This document shows positions 19,275 to 28,071 of a DNA stretch of 64,000 nucleotides, in pieces. The notes beneath the pieces are model-generated. The model saw nothing but the letters and a program-made list of their open reading frames with translations. It made no database searches and was not told where the DNA came from. This stretch comes from Modestobacter sp. VKM Ac-2984 (lineage in GTDB: Bacteria; Actinomycetota; Actinomycetes; Mycobacteriales; Geodermatophilaceae). The position numbers were made by a program, and so were the translations under genes. The stretch is taken from positions 166,801 to 230,800 of the forward strand of contig NZ_JAPVBJ010000010.1 in the NCBI RefSeq assembly GCF_026967985.1, in the 5' to 3' direction. Every line of letters starts with the position of its first letter. The first letter of the stretch is position 1.

Positions 19275-20058
19275 ACACCCCGTAGGCGCCGGCGGGCACC
19301 CGGCGCAGCGCCAGCAGGTCGAGGAACAGCGGCACCGCCGAGGCCAGCACGCCCGCGGTGACGGCGTACCCCACGGTCACCAGCGACGGCGGGTGTGCGA
19401 CCAGCACGGCGATGCCGATGGGGAGGAACACCAGCGCCGACAGCCCCGCCGCAGTGGCCGGGCCGGTACCGCCGGGCACCCGGGCACCCAGCTGCCGGTT
19501 GACCAGGATGTAGCCGGCCCAGCAGGCGGCGGCCAGCAGGCCGAGGGCGATCCCGGCGTGGTCGGTCGTCGGGTGCGGCCGGCTGAGCGCGACCACCCCC
19601 GCCAGGGCCACCAGCGCGCAGCCCAGGTCGCGCCGCCGCCGCGAGGCGGCCAGCGCCACACCGAGCGGGCCGAGGAACTCCAGCGTCACCGCCAGGCCCA
19701 GGCCGATCCGCTCGATGGCCGCGTACAGCGACAGGTTCATCGTCGCGAACACCACGGCCAGCAGCAGGATCGGCCGCCACTGGGCGGCCGTGAGCCGCCA
19801 CGGCCGGGGCCGGACGACGCCCACCAGCACGATCCCGGCGACCCACTGCCGCACGGCCACCACCCCGACCGCTCCGATCACCGGGAAGGCCAGCGCCCCG
19901 ACCGCCGCGCCGACCTGGTTGGCCAGCGCACTGCCGAACATCAGTGCCACGCCGGCACCCGCGCCCGGGGCACCGCCGGGGAGGTGGCTCGCCGGGCGGG
20001 CGACGACCGGGGCTGCCCCTCCCGCCGCGGGCTGGTCGATCCGCCGGGTACTGGTCAC
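19129..20058 (-). CDS. EamA-family (RhtA-like) metabolite exporter
   Basis: A 309-residue protein with about ten hydrophobic segments and the duplicated EamA fold: VALMFGSALANQVGAAVGALAFPVIGAVGVV in the first half, and SLVTVGYAVTAGVLASAVPLFLDLLALRRVPAGAYGVFMSIHPVIATVVG in the second. The latter is typical of the RhtA threonine/homoserine exporter subfamily. An in-frame ATG exists at 20115, but GTG 20058 has GGAGGT 12 nt upstream and leaves the regulatory palindromes intergenic. It is divergent from a LysR regulator that probably controls it. Confidence 0.9.
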   Translation of the reverse strand: MTSTRRIDQPAAGGAAPVVARPASHLPGGAPGAGAGVALMFGSALANQVGAAVGALAFPVIGAVGVVAVRQWVAGIVLVGVVRPRPWRLTAAQWRPILLLAVVFATMNLSLYAAIERIGLGLAVTLEFLGPLGVALAASRRRRDLGCALVALAGVVALSRPHPTTDHAGIALGLLAAACWAGYILVNRQLGARVPGGTGPATAAGLSALVFLPIGIAVLVAHPPSLVTVGYAVTAGVLASAVPLFLDLLALRRVPAGAYGVFMSIHPVIATVVGLIVLGQGQPWDAWLAIAAIVGANVAGQLPARRPAG

Positions 20059-20080
20059 CGGTCGACCCTGACCTCCGCGG

Positions 20081-20131
20081 GTGCATGCACAAAATGCACA
20101 CACCGGCTCATGCATACGCTGAGCGCATGAG
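20081..20131. promoter_or_regulatory. Divergent EamA/LysR control region with two palindromes
   Basis: GTGCAT-N7-ATGCAC (20081-20099) lies in the EamA leader. CTCATGC-N11-GCATGAG (20107-20113, 20125-20131) spans the LysR gene's TACGCT -10 (20115-20120) and start codon. The second has the arm spacing usual for LysR sites and would allow autorepression. Confidence 0.6.
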
Positions 20132-20981
20132 CGTTGAGCTGCGGCACCTGCGGTGCCTGGTCACGATCGTGGACACCGGTACCTTCACCGACGCCGCGAT
20201 CGAGCTGGGCGTCTCCCAGGCCGCCGTGTCCCGCGGCCTCGCCGCCCTCGAGGCCGAGCTCGGCACCCGGCTCCTGCGGCGCACCGCGCGCGAGGTCTCC
20301 CTCACCGCCGCCGGGCAGCGGGTGCTCGACCGCGCCCGCCGGGTCCTGGCAGAGGTCGGCCAGCTGGTCGAGGAGGCCGGTGGCACCGCGACCCGGCTGC
20401 GGATCGGCCACGCCTGGTCCGCGATGGGCCGGCACACCCTGGACTTCCAGCGCCGCTGGGCGACCCAGCAGCCGGGCACGGAACTCCGTCTGGTGCGCAC
20501 CAACTCCCCCACCGCCGGTCTCGCCGAAGGCGCCTGTGACGTGGCCGTGCTCCGGGTGCCGCCGGACCCACAACGCTTCGGCAGCGTGCTGGTCGGGGTG
20601 GAGCGGCGCGTGTGCGCGGTCGCGGCCGACGACCCCTGGGCCCGCCGCCGTTCGCTGCGGATGGCCGAGATCGCCGAGCGGACCCTGCTGGTCGACCGCC
20701 GGACCGGGACGACGACCCCGGAGCTGTGGCCGGAGGACGCGCGCCCGGTGATCGCGCACACCCAGGACGTCGACGACTGGCTCACCGCGATCGCCACCGG
20801 CCGCTGTGTCGGGGTCACCGCGGAGGCGACCGGCGCCCAGTACGGACGCCCCGGGGTCGCCTACCGGCCGATCCGGGACGCCGAGCCGGTCGCCGTCCGG
20901 TTGGCCTGGTGGCGCGACGACCCGCACCCGGCGTCCCCGGCCGCCGTCGCCCTGCTCACCGAGCTCTACCGGCGCACCTGA
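20127..20981 (+). CDS. LysR-family transcriptional regulator
   Basis: A 284-residue regulator. The N-terminal winged helix-turn-helix (residues ~2-62) contains FTDAAIELGVSQAAVSRGLAALEAELGTRLLRR. An effector-binding domain with two periplasmic-binding-protein-like lobes follows (LRIGHAWSAMGRHTLDFQRRW). The ATG at 20127 lies 6 nt after TACGCT, so the transcript is probably leaderless. Divergence from the exporter gene and the shared palindromic intergenic region suggest that it controls that exporter and itself. The ligand, perhaps an amino acid or exported metabolite, cannot be deduced. Confidence 0.94.
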   Translation: MSVELRHLRCLVTIVDTGTFTDAAIELGVSQAAVSRGLAALEAELGTRLLRRTAREVSLTAAGQRVLDRARRVLAEVGQLVEEAGGTATRLRIGHAWSAMGRHTLDFQRRWATQQPGTELRLVRTNSPTAGLAEGACDVAVLRVPPDPQRFGSVLVGVERRVCAVAADDPWARRRSLRMAEIAERTLLVDRRTGTTTPELWPEDARPVIAHTQDVDDWLTAIATGRCVGVTAEATGAQYGRPGVAYRPIRDAEPVAVRLAWWRDDPHPASPAAVALLTELYRRT

Positions 20982-21020
20982 CGCCGGCCGGCTCACCCGC
21001 AGGGGTGAGCCGGCCGGCGT
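20981..21020. terminator. Perfect 18-bp hairpin after the LysR gene
   Basis: Arms 20981-20998 and 21003-21020 are exactly complementary with a GCAG loop. The first arm begins on the last base of the LysR stop codon. No T tract follows. Confidence 0.8.
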
Positions 21021-21096
21021 CGGCTGTCGCGTGGGGCGGTTCCTGTCGTTGAGGAGGCGTTCGGTCCACGGTCAGACAGGCGACAGGAGCGGGGTC

Positions 21097-21534
21097 ATGC
21101 GGGTCGCGTTCCTGGTGTACGGCGTGCTGTACGTCGTCATCGAGGTCGTCGGGTACCAGCTGGAGCAGGTCAGCTGGCCCGAGCTCACGGCCCTGGACGT
21201 GGCCACCGCGCTGACCAACGCCTTCCTGACCGTCGCCGTCCTCGTCGCCGTGTTCGTCGGGGTCGACCTCGCCGGACACCGCTGGCGCCGCCACCTGCGG
21301 GCGGTCGCACAGGAGCGGGCCCGGCTGGCGCTCGAGGAGTGGGCGGCCCCCGAGCCGCTCACCGTGCAGGCCTGGCGGCCGGGGCCGCTGGCGTTGACCG
21401 CTGCCCCACCCCGTCCGACGGGGAGTGCCCGACCCCGGGCCGGCGCCGCTCAGGACAGCTATGCGCCGAACGCCTACGCCCGCCAGGCCTGGTCCGAGGA
21501 CGCCGCCCGGGACGCCTCCGGACGCCTGCTCTGA
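21097..21534 (+). CDS. Small two-helix membrane protein, unknown
   Basis: A 145-residue protein with two predicted membrane helices (residues ~2-20, VAFLVYGVLYVVIEVVGY; and ~38-60, ALTNAFLTVAVLVAVFVGVDLAG). A basic amphipathic stretch and a disordered Pro/Ala/Arg-rich tail follow. The ATG is preceded by ACAGGAGC, a good ribosome site. I do not recognise a family. It lies between the LysR terminator and cspA, with no evident partner. Confidence 0.7.
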   Translation: MRVAFLVYGVLYVVIEVVGYQLEQVSWPELTALDVATALTNAFLTVAVLVAVFVGVDLAGHRWRRHLRAVAQERARLALEEWAAPEPLTVQAWRPGPLALTAAPPRPTGSARPRAGAAQDSYAPNAYARQAWSEDAARDASGRLL

Positions 21535-21610
21535 CCCGCCGCACCGCGGCCCGGACCGGCTCGCCGAGGATCTTTGTGCCCCTGACCTCCCACAGATCGC
21601 CAGAACCCGC

Positions 21611-21616
21611 TAGGGT
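21611..21616 (+). promoter_or_regulatory. Probable cspA -10 hexamer (TAGGGT)
   Basis: TAGGGT fits the actinobacterial TANNNT -10 and would give a leader of ~60 nt before the cspA ATG. No clear -35 is visible at the standard distance. Confidence 0.5.
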
Positions 21617-21683
21617 CGTACACGTCGGGAAGGCCCTGCGCATTGGCAGGACCCCGACGCACGACCTCAGCTAGGAGCGAGCA

Positions 21684-21887
21684 ATGCCCGAAGGAACAGT
21701 GAAGTGGTTCAACGCAGAGAAGGGGTTTGGCTTCGCCACCCCGGACGGCGGCGGCCCGGACGTCTTCGTCCACTACTCGGCCATCCAGACCAGCGGGTAC
21801 CGCTCGCTCGATGAGGGCCAGCGCATCTCGTTCGACATCGAGCAGGGCCAGAAGGGCCCGCAGGCGGCGAACGTCAACCCGGTCTGA
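21684..21887 (+). CDS. cspA: Cold-shock protein, CspA family
   Basis: A 67-residue single cold-shock domain that binds single-stranded RNA and DNA as an RNA chaperone. It begins [18 protein letters not shown], so RNP1 is KGFGFA, and RNP2 is VFVHYS. The length is standard. The ATG has AGGAGC upstream. The ~60-nt leader and strong downstream hairpin suit a short, abundant monocistronic mRNA. Whether it is cold-inducible or constitutive cannot be told from sequence. Confidence 0.97.
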   Translation: MPEGTVKWFNAEKGFGFATPDGGGPDVFVHYSAIQTSGYRSLDEGQRISFDIEQGQKGPQAANVNPV

Positions 21888-21929
21888 TCTTCAGACCGAG
21901 GAGCTGAACGCAGCCCTCTCGAACCACCG

Positions 21930-21967
21930 ACAGTGCCCTCGCCCGAGCAATCGGGCGAGGGCACTGT
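21930..21967. terminator. Perfect 17-bp hairpin after cspA
   Basis: Arms 21930-21946 and 21951-21967 are exactly complementary around a GCAA tetraloop. It lies between convergent cspA and a hypothetical gene and can serve both. Confidence 0.85.
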
Positions 21968-21985
21968 CGCGTCCGGTCCCGGCGG

Positions 21986-22444
21986 TCAGCGCGCCCGGGG
22001 CACGTACCCGCCGATCAGGGCGGACATCAGCAGCGCCCCGTCGTCGGGCCCGATGGCAGCTGCGGCATCGGCGAACGTGCGCCAGCGCTCCCGCTCCACG
22101 TCGGTCATTGCACCGGCGGCCCGGGCGCGGGCCTGTTCCAGGAGCCGGTCCCACTCGCTCTGCGGCGTGGGCCAGAGACCGGTGAGCCGGCGGGCCTCAC
22201 CGGAGACGGCGGTGAACCGGACGATCTCCCCGGCGTGGTTGGTGAGCGCCTCGGCGTAGCCGGCGGTGACCAGCGCGTTGGCCGCGGAGACGACCTGCGG
22301 CTTGGGCAGGCCGCTGGCCGGCACGACGGCCCCGAGGTAGGGGGCACTGCCGTGCGGGGGCTCGTCGATGAGCCGGGCGATCGCCCGGAGCACGGGGAGG
22401 TCGCGGGTGAACCAGGTGTCGGCCAGGGGCTGCGGGGTGCTCAT
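21986..22444 (-). CDS. Hypothetical protein, possible winged-helix
   Basis: A 152-residue soluble protein. The segment ARLIDEPPHGSAPYLGAVVPASGLPKPQVVSAANALVTAGYAEAL reads like a MarR- or ArsR-style winged helix. A mainly helical C-terminal half follows (SEWDRLLEQARARAAGAMTDVERERWRTF). The ATG has GAGAGGAACC directly upstream. No catalytic motif or membrane segment is present. It is convergent with cspA. The helix-turn-helix reading is a guess from pattern; no family is recognised. Confidence 0.72.
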   Translation of the reverse strand: MSTPQPLADTWFTRDLPVLRAIARLIDEPPHGSAPYLGAVVPASGLPKPQVVSAANALVTAGYAEALTNHAGEIVRFTAVSGEARRLTGLWPTPQSEWDRLLEQARARAAGAMTDVERERWRTFADAAAAIGPDDGALLMSALIGGYVPRAR

Positions 22445-22668
22445 GGTTCCTCTCGGCGGACGGCGGCGCCACCGGACGCGGCGCCGGGCTCACCGTACGA
22501 GCACCCGACCGCGGCACCGCAGCCGCACATCACCGGGGTGTCCGGTCGCTGCTTAGCAGAGCGAACTTCGTTACCGGATGTTGATCGACCCTTGCGCTGG
22601 GCGATGACAGGATCGAGGGGTCCGCCGCCCAGCACGCGAACCCTCCGTCCGCCCGTCCGAGGAGACCC

Positions 22669-23235
22669 GTGTCCCGACGCAGCATGCCCCGCGCCGTCCT
22701 CGGCCCTGTCCTCGGTCTGGCCCTGGCGGCATCCACCCTCGGGGTGGCCGGTGCGGCATCGACCGCCGACGCCGGTCCGCCGACCGTGGCGGTGGCCGTG
22801 GCCGTGGCCGACGGGCTGACCGACCCCGCTGACCTCGCGCCCCACCCGACCTCCCCGATCGCTGCCCTGGACCCGACCGCCGGCGCGGACCGGGACTCCG
22901 CCGCCGGCGTCACCGACGACGCGCCGACGGCGACCGTCAGCGACCCGCGGCCGCTGCGGGAGGACGAACTGACCGTTCTCGGGACCGGTTTCTCGCCGGG
23001 AGAGAAGGTCACCGCCGAGCTGCCTGCGCGGCTGCGGGGCCAGCTCGGTTCCGGGGTGGCCGGGCCGGACGGCAGCGTCTCCCTCACCGTGCGGGCGCCG
23101 ATGGTGCTCCAGGCCGGCGCGCACGAGGTGCTGCTGCGAGGCACGTCGGGTGCCACGGCGAGCACGAGCATCCAGCTCCGCCCGCTGGTCGAGGACCAGC
23201 TCACGCGGCTCGCCCGCTGGTGGCCGCGCGGCTGA
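22669..23235 (+). CDS. Secreted hypothetical protein
   Basis: A 188-residue protein with a classical signal peptide ([20 protein letters not shown], cleavage probably near AGAAST-ADA). A low-complexity Ala/Asp/Val/Thr region follows. The C-terminal segment ([21 protein letters not shown] ... [27 protein letters not shown]) resembles an Ig-like or IPT/TIG-type beta domain found in actinobacterial surface proteins. The GTG start has GAGGAG at good distance. Function unknown; presumably an extracytoplasmic, non-enzymatic protein. Confidence 0.7.
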   Translation: MSRRSMPRAVLGPVLGLALAASTLGVAGAASTADAGPPTVAVAVAVADGLTDPADLAPHPTSPIAALDPTAGADRDSAAGVTDDAPTATVSDPRPLREDELTVLGTGFSPGEKVTAELPARLRGQLGSGVAGPDGSVSLTVRAPMVLQAGAHEVLLRGTSGATASTSIQLRPLVEDQLTRLARWWPRG

Positions 23236-23323
23236 ACGCAGGCTCCGGCGGCAGCACCGGACGCTGCCGACCGGGGAGCACGGGCCCCCGGCGCAGGTGG
23301 CGGAGCCGCCGTACCGTGGAGCC

Positions 23324-23743
23324 ATGACCACATCCGCCCACCAGCCCCAGGTCGTCAAGAGCGACGAGGAGTGGCGCGCGCAGCTGTCGCCGGAGGAGTA
23401 CGCCGTGCTCCGCCAGGCGGGCACCGAGCGGCCGTGGACCGGTGAGTACGTCGACACCAAGGCCGTCGGCGTCTACTCCTGCCGGGCGTGCGGTGCCGAG
23501 CTGTTCCGCTCCGAGACCAAGTTCGACTCGCACTGTGGCTGGCCGTCCTTCTACGAGCCGGCCGCCGAGGACAACGTCGTCCTCCGTGAGGACCGTGCGC
23601 TCGGCATGGTCCGCACCGAGGTGCTGTGCGGCAGCTGCCACAGCCACCTCGGCCACGTCTTCGCCGACGCCCCCCAGACCCCCACCGGCGACCGCTATTG
23701 CATCAACTCCGTGAGCATCAAGCTCAACTCCACCGAGAGCTGA
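23324..23743 (+). CDS. msrB: Peptide-methionine (R)-S-oxide reductase MsrB
   Basis: A 139-residue repair enzyme that reduces Met-R-sulfoxide in proteins. Structural zinc ligands are Cys53/Cys56 (CRAC) and Cys102/Cys105 (CGSC). The catalytic Cys126 is in [10 protein letters not shown], with SHCGWPSF and HSHLGHVF upstream. TACCGT 6 nt before the ATG marks a leaderless start, so the longer open frame is not used. Its position next to chdC and hemY matches the mycobacterial gene order. Confidence 0.97.
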   Translation: MTTSAHQPQVVKSDEEWRAQLSPEEYAVLRQAGTERPWTGEYVDTKAVGVYSCRACGAELFRSETKFDSHCGWPSFYEPAAEDNVVLREDRALGMVRTEVLCGSCHSHLGHVFADAPQTPTGDRYCINSVSIKLNSTES

Positions 23744-23754
23744 GCCCCCAGCAG

Positions 23755-23799
23755 CGCACGAACGGCGCGTTCCTGACCGGGGAACGCGCCGTTCGTGCG
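23755..23799. terminator. Perfect 19-bp hairpin after msrB
   Basis: Arms 23755-23773 and 23781-23799 are exactly complementary around a 7-nt loop and begin 12 bp after the msrB stop. Confidence 0.85.
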
Positions 23800-23858
23800 T
23801 CGGGCACGAGTACGGACCCGCCGCTCTGTCGCGCCAGCGACCCCGCGGGATCCGGCGC

Positions 23859-23929
23859 GGGCCCGGAGGGTCCCGCCGGAGACCGCGGCCAGCGGCTCTG
23901 TGTCCCTGTCGCGGGGCCCGGAGGGTCCC
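23859..23929. repeat. Repeated 16-bp GC element in the msrB-chdC intergenic region
   Basis: GGGCCCGGAGGGTCCC occurs at 23859-23874 and 23914-23929. Each copy can form a hairpin, and the second is extended by flanking CTGTCGCGGGG/CCCCGACAG pairing. Similar CTCTGT sequences precede both, as if a block had been duplicated. Confidence 0.55.
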
Positions 23930-23985
23930 CGACAGAGACGCAGGCAACAGCTCAGCGCAACCGGGGCACGGCTCCTGGCCGCGGT

Positions 23986-24004
23986 GTCATCGCGGAGCGA
24001 TGAC
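23986..24004. terminator. Small hairpin downstream of chdC
   Basis: GTCATCGC-GGA-GCGATGAC is a perfect 8-bp stem 11 bp beyond the chdC stop codon on the minus strand. Confidence 0.5.
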
Positions 24005-24015
24005 CATGTGCATCA

Positions 24016-24732
24016 TCACGGCAGGTCCGCGACCAGCTCTGCGATCTCCTTGCGGGTGCCGGTGTAGAACGGCACCTCCTCGCGCACGTGCCGGCGGGCG
24101 CGGCTGGCCCGCAGGTCGCGCATGAGGTCGACGATGCGGTGCAGCTCGTCGGCTTCGAAGGCGAGCATCCACTCGTAGTCGCCGAGCCCGAAGGAGGAGA
24201 CGGTGTTGGCCCGCACGTCGGGGTAGGGCCGGGCCTGCATGCCGTGCTCCTTGAGCATGTCCCGCCGCTCCTCCTCGGGCAGCAGGTACCACTCGTAGGA
24301 GCGGACGAACGGGTAGACGCAGACGTAGCGGCGCGGCTCCTCGTCGGCGAGGAAGGCCGGCACGTGGCTGCGGTTGAACTCGGCGGGGCGGTGCAGCGCC
24401 ATCTGCGACCAGACGGGTTCGAGCCGGCGGCCCAGGGCGGTGCGGCGGAACCGGCCGTAGGCCTCCTGCAGCGCCTCCGGCGTCTCGGCGTGCCACCAGA
24501 TCATCAGGTCGGCGTCGGCCCGCAGGCCGGCGACGTCGTAGACGCCACGGACGACGACGTCCTTGCCGGCCAGCTCGTCGAAGAGCGCGGTGACCTCGTC
24601 GGCGGCGGCGCTGCGCTGGTCGTCCTCGAGCGGCCGGGCCAGCTTGAACACCGACCACATCGTGTAGCGGATGAGGGCGTTCAGCTCGTTCGCCCGCTTG
24701 CCGATGCTGCGCTCTTCGGTCTGCTCGCTCAT
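24016..24732 (-). CDS. chdC: Coproheme decarboxylase ChdC (HemQ)
   Basis: A 238-residue chlorite-dismutase-fold protein that converts coproheme III to heme b with H2O2, the last step of the coproporphyrin-dependent pathway of Gram-positive bacteria. The segment [25 protein letters not shown] contains the catalytic Tyr and the conserved Arg/Tyr cluster. [38 protein letters not shown] is the C-terminal signature. The start is the ATG with GAGGAC just before it. hemY and hemE lie upstream on the same strand, but dps on the opposite strand interrupts the run. Confidence 0.96.
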   Translation of the reverse strand: MSEQTEERSIGKRANELNALIRYTMWSVFKLARPLEDDQRSAAADEVTALFDELAGKDVVVRGVYDVAGLRADADLMIWWHAETPEALQEAYGRFRRTALGRRLEPVWSQMALHRPAEFNRSHVPAFLADEEPRRYVCVYPFVRSYEWYLLPEEERRDMLKEHGMQARPYPDVRANTVSSFGLGDYEWMLAFEADELHRIVDLMRDLRASRARRHVREEVPFYTGTRKEIAELVADLP

Positions 24733-24892
24733 GTCCTCATTGTGGACCGCCGGCCAGCGGCGCGATGCGGGACGTCGGTCCCTCCCGGTCGTGAGGCCGG
24801 ACACGCGCGCATGCGCTCGCCCGGACCGGGAACAACACCCCCCGTCCGGATCTTGTACCGGAGGACACCTTCCCGACCGTAGGAGGAACAGC

Positions 24893-25363
24893 ATGGCCGT
24901 GATCCAGAGCCCGTTGTCCGAGGACGTCCAGAAGGTCACCGGCGAGGCGCTGCAGGGCGCCGTCGTCGACCTGATCGACCTGAGCCTGATCGGCAAGCAG
25001 GTGCACTGGACGCTGGTGGGCCGCAACTTCCGCAGCATCCACCTGCAGCTGGACGACGTCGTCGACACCGCCCGCGAGTACCAGGACACCGCCGCCGAGC
25101 GGGCCGCCGCGATCGGCGTGCTGCCCGACGGCCGCGCCGGCACGGTGCAGTCCAGCGGCATCCCCCAGCCGCCGGTGGAGTGGGTGCACGCCGACGACGC
25201 GATCCGCTACTTCGTCGATGTCTTCACGCTGGTCGTGGCCCGGATGCGCGACCGCATCGAGGCGACCGAGGACGACGAGGTCACCCAGGACCTGATCATC
25301 GAGATCACCGGGGCCCTCGAGAAGCACCACTGGATGTGGCAGGCCGAGGCAGCGCAGAACTGA
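24893..25363 (+). CDS. Dps-family ferritin-like DNA/iron protection protein
   Basis: A 156-residue four-helix ferritin-like protein. The intersubunit ferroxidase signature is visible: [36 protein letters not shown] holds the two His and the acidic residues. Dodecameric Dps oxidises Fe2+ with H2O2, stores iron and may coat DNA. The N-terminal tail is short and not Lys-rich, so DNA binding is uncertain. AGGAGG precedes the ATG. Its place between hemY and chdC on the opposite strand links iron storage to heme formation. Confidence 0.92.
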   Translation: MAVIQSPLSEDVQKVTGEALQGAVVDLIDLSLIGKQVHWTLVGRNFRSIHLQLDDVVDTAREYQDTAAERAAAIGVLPDGRAGTVQSSGIPQPPVEWVHADDAIRYFVDVFTLVVARMRDRIEATEDDEVTQDLIIEITGALEKHHWMWQAEAAQN

Positions 25364-25377
25364 GCCCGCTGCACTCC

Positions 25378-25419
25378 CACCGGAGGCCGGCACCCCGATC
25401 GGGGTGCCGGCCTCCGGTG
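25378..25419. terminator. Perfect palindromic hairpin after dps
   Basis: Arms 25378-25396 and 25401-25419 are complementary around GATC; the whole 42 bp is a perfect palindrome, between convergent dps and hemY. Confidence 0.85.
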
Positions 25420-25457
25420 CGTCCGGCCCGAGCCGTGCGTCCGGCGGGAGTCGCGCG

Positions 25458-26858
25458 TCAGGCCAGGGCCCGGACCGCCCGGCGGGCGTCGCGGATGCAG
25501 GCAGGCACGCCGACCCCGCCGTAGGCGGCCCCGGCCACGGCGAGCCCGGGGACGGCGTCGACCGCCGAGCGGATCGCCGCGACGCGCTGCGGGTGGCCGA
25601 CCAGGTACTGCGGCAGCCCGTCGACCCAGCGCACCAGCTCGGTCTGTACCGGTTCGGGCCGGCCGAGGTCGAGGAGCTCGGCGACGTCGGCGACCACCGC
25701 GGCGGTGAGCTCGGCGTCGTCCCACTGCAGGGCGGCGTCGTCGCCGAACCGGCCCACCGACGAGCGGACCCGCAGCACCGGCGCACCCTCGGGGCCGGAC
25801 AGGTGCGGCCACTTGGACGAGGAGACGGTGACGCCCTTGACCAGCCGGCCGGTCACTGGCGGCACGAGCAGCCCCGAGCCGGCGGCGACCGGCTGGTCGG
25901 GGAACGCCATCGCGACCACGGCCATCGACGCGTACGGGATGCCCGCCAGCGGCTCGACCGCGTCGGGGGCGACGTCGGCGAGCAGCCGCGCGGTCGGGCC
26001 GGCCGGCGTGGCCAGCACGACGGCGTCCGCGGTCAGCGTCCCGCCGCCGTCGACGTCCAGCTCGAACCCGCCCGCGGTGCGGCGCAGCGCCGCCACCCGG
26101 GTGTGCAGCCGGACGTCGGCCCCCGAGGCGTGCACCAGGGCGGCGGGCAGTGAGCCGACGCCCTCGCGGACGGTGACGAACACCGGTCCGTCGACGTCGC
26201 CGCGGCTGCGCGCCCCGGCGTCCCGGGCGGCGACGGCGGCGCCCAGCAGCGAGGTGGCCGCCGGCAGCTCGGCGGCGAGCGCGGGCATGGTCGCGGCGAG
26301 GGAGAGGTCGTCGGGGCGACCGGCGTAGACCCCGCCGAGCAGCGGCTCGACCAGCCGGTCGACCACCTCGTCGCCCAGCCGTTCCCGCAGCAGGCCACCG
26401 ACGGAGACGTCGCCGTCCAGCTGCAGCGGGGGCAGCTCGGCCTCGGCCCGGAGCCGGGCGACGCCGGCGGGGGTGAGCACGCCGTCCAGCCCGTCGGCGG
26501 TCGTCGGCACCCCCTGCAGCGTGCCGGCCGGGAGCGGGAACCGGCCCTCGGGCAGCACGATGGCGGCCTGGGTGGTCCGCGCCGACACCAGCTGGTCGGC
26601 CAGGCCGAGCTGCTCGATCAGCTCGACCGCCTCGGGCACCCGGGCGAGCACCGCCTCGGGGCCGGTGTCGTACCAGCGACCGGCGAGGTCGACCCGGTCC
26701 AGCTTGCCGCCGATCCGCCCGCCGGCCTCCAGGACGACGACCTCGCCGTCCGGGTGGGCGCGGTGCCACTCGAACGCTGCGGTGAGCCCGGTGATCCCGG
26801 CGCCCACGACGACCAGCCGGGGAGCGGTCGCCGGGGTGGTGCGGGCGGGGGACGTCAC
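25458..26858 (-). CDS. hemY: Coproporphyrinogen/protoporphyrinogen oxidase HemY (CgoX)
   Basis: A 466-residue FAD-dependent oxidase. The N-terminal dinucleotide fold is [18 protein letters not shown] with [22 protein letters not shown] and the C-terminal [25 protein letters not shown] are the family FAD-contact segments. With ChdC nearby, the product is probably coproporphyrin III rather than protoporphyrin IX. The true start is the GTG overlapping the hemE stop (GTGA); the much longer open frame upstream is the shadow of hemE. Confidence 0.94.
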   Translation of the reverse strand: MTSPARTTPATAPRLVVVGAGITGLTAAFEWHRAHPDGEVVVLEAGGRIGGKLDRVDLAGRWYDTGPEAVLARVPEAVELIEQLGLADQLVSARTTQAAIVLPEGRFPLPAGTLQGVPTTADGLDGVLTPAGVARLRAEAELPPLQLDGDVSVGGLLRERLGDEVVDRLVEPLLGGVYAGRPDDLSLAATMPALAAELPAATSLLGAAVAARDAGARSRGDVDGPVFVTVREGVGSLPAALVHASGADVRLHTRVAALRRTAGGFELDVDGGGTLTADAVVLATPAGPTARLLADVAPDAVEPLAGIPYASMAVVAMAFPDQPVAAGSGLLVPPVTGRLVKGVTVSSSKWPHLSGPEGAPVLRVRSSVGRFGDDAALQWDDAELTAAVVADVAELLDLGRPEPVQTELVRWVDGLPQYLVGHPQRVAAIRSAVDAVPGLAVAGAAYGGVGVPACIRDARRAVRALA

Positions 26859-27901
26859 TGCGCGGTGAGCTCGTGCACCAGCTCCACGACGTGGGTCAGC
26901 ACGCCGGGGTCGGTGTCCGGCAGCACGCCGTGGCCGAGGTTGAACACGTGCCCGCGGGCGGCCCGGCCCTGCTCCACGATGCGGCGCACCTCGCGGTCGA
27001 CGGTCTCCCGGTCGGCCAGCAGGACGGCGGGGTCGAGGTTGCCCTGCAGCGAGTACCCCGGACCGACGCGGCGGGCGGCCTCGTCCAGCGGGACCCGCCA
27101 GTCGACGCCGACGACGTCCGCCCCGGCGTCCCCGATCAACGGCAGCAGCTCCCCCGTGCCCACGCCGAAGTGCACCTTCGGCACCTCCGGGCGGGCCAGC
27201 CCGTCGAAGACGGCACGCGAGTGCGGCAGCACCCGGCCGGCGTAGTCGGCCGCCGACAGCACCCCGGCCCAGGAGTCGAAGAGCTGCACCGCGCTCGCCC
27301 CGGCGTCCACCTGCACCCGCAGGAACATCGCGGCGCTGACTGCGAGCCGCTCCAGCAGCCGCTGCCAGGCCGCCGGCTCGGCGTACATGAAGGCCTTGGT
27401 GCGGGCGTGCTCCTTGGAGGGCCCGCCCTCGATCAGGTAGGTGGCGAGGGTGAAGGGCGCCCCGGCGAAGCCGATCAGCGGCGTGGCACCGAGCTCGGCC
27501 ACCAGCCGCTGGACGGCGGTGGCGAGGAAGTCCAGCCGGTCGGGCTCCAGCGGCGGCAGCGCGTCGACGTCGGCGACGGTGCGCACCGGGGACGCGATCA
27601 CGGGCCCGACGCCCGGCTTGATCTCGATGTCGACCCCGGCCACCACCAGGGGCAGCACGATGTCGGAGAAGAGGATGGCCGCGTCGACGCCGTGCCGGCG
27701 GACCGGCTGCATGGTGATCTCGGTGACCAGGTCGGGGTCCTGGCAGGCCTCGAGCATCGCGGTGCCCTCCCGCAGCGCGCGGTACTCCGGCAGCGACCGC
27801 CCCGCCTGGCGCATGAACCAGACCGGCGTGCGCGACACCGGGAGGCCCCTGGTCGCTCGGACGAGATCGGAGTCGGCGGCCGGTCCTGCTGCTGTTCCCA
27901 C
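26855..27901 (-). CDS. hemE: Uroporphyrinogen decarboxylase HemE
   Basis: A 348-residue enzyme converting uroporphyrinogen III to coproporphyrinogen III. The signatures are [21 protein letters not shown] near the N-terminus, [14 protein letters not shown] (catalytic Asp), [17 protein letters not shown] and [13 protein letters not shown]. The frame extends to a GTG at 27961 within a tandem repeat, giving 368 residues. GTG 27901 is preferred because GGGAGG lies ~10 nt upstream and homology to the family begins soon after it; the upstream start remains possible. It is translationally coupled to hemY. Confidence 0.94.
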   Translation of the reverse strand: MGTAAGPAADSDLVRATRGLPVSRTPVWFMRQAGRSLPEYRALREGTAMLEACQDPDLVTEITMQPVRRHGVDAAILFSDIVLPLVVAGVDIEIKPGVGPVIASPVRTVADVDALPPLEPDRLDFLATAVQRLVAELGATPLIGFAGAPFTLATYLIEGGPSKEHARTKAFMYAEPAAWQRLLERLAVSAAMFLRVQVDAGASAVQLFDSWAGVLSAADYAGRVLPHSRAVFDGLARPEVPKVHFGVGTGELLPLIGDAGADVVGVDWRVPLDEAARRVGPGYSLQGNLDPAVLLADRETVDREVRRIVEQGRAARGHVFNLGHGVLPDTDPGVLTHVVELVHELTAQ

Positions 27902-27955
27902 GGACGCCGATCCTCCCAGACGTCGGCGGGGTCGGCTCCGCCCCTCCACCGGGCC

Positions 27956-28002
27956 GGTCACGGCACGAGGTCACGGCGCGAGGTCACGGCGGAGGTCACG
28001 GC
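27956..28002. repeat. Four tandem GGTCACGGC repeats upstream of hemE
   Basis: GGTCACGGC recurs at 27956, 27969, 27982 and 27994, giving periods of 13, 13 and 12 bp. The array lies between divergent hemE and the DUF3000 gene and overlaps the alternative hemE start. A role as regulator-binding sites is inference. Confidence 0.8.
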
Positions 28003-28071
28003 TGTGCGTCGGCTGGGCGGGGCGGCGCGTCGGGGCCTCCGCTGCGGTGACGGGCGACCTACCCTGCCCAG

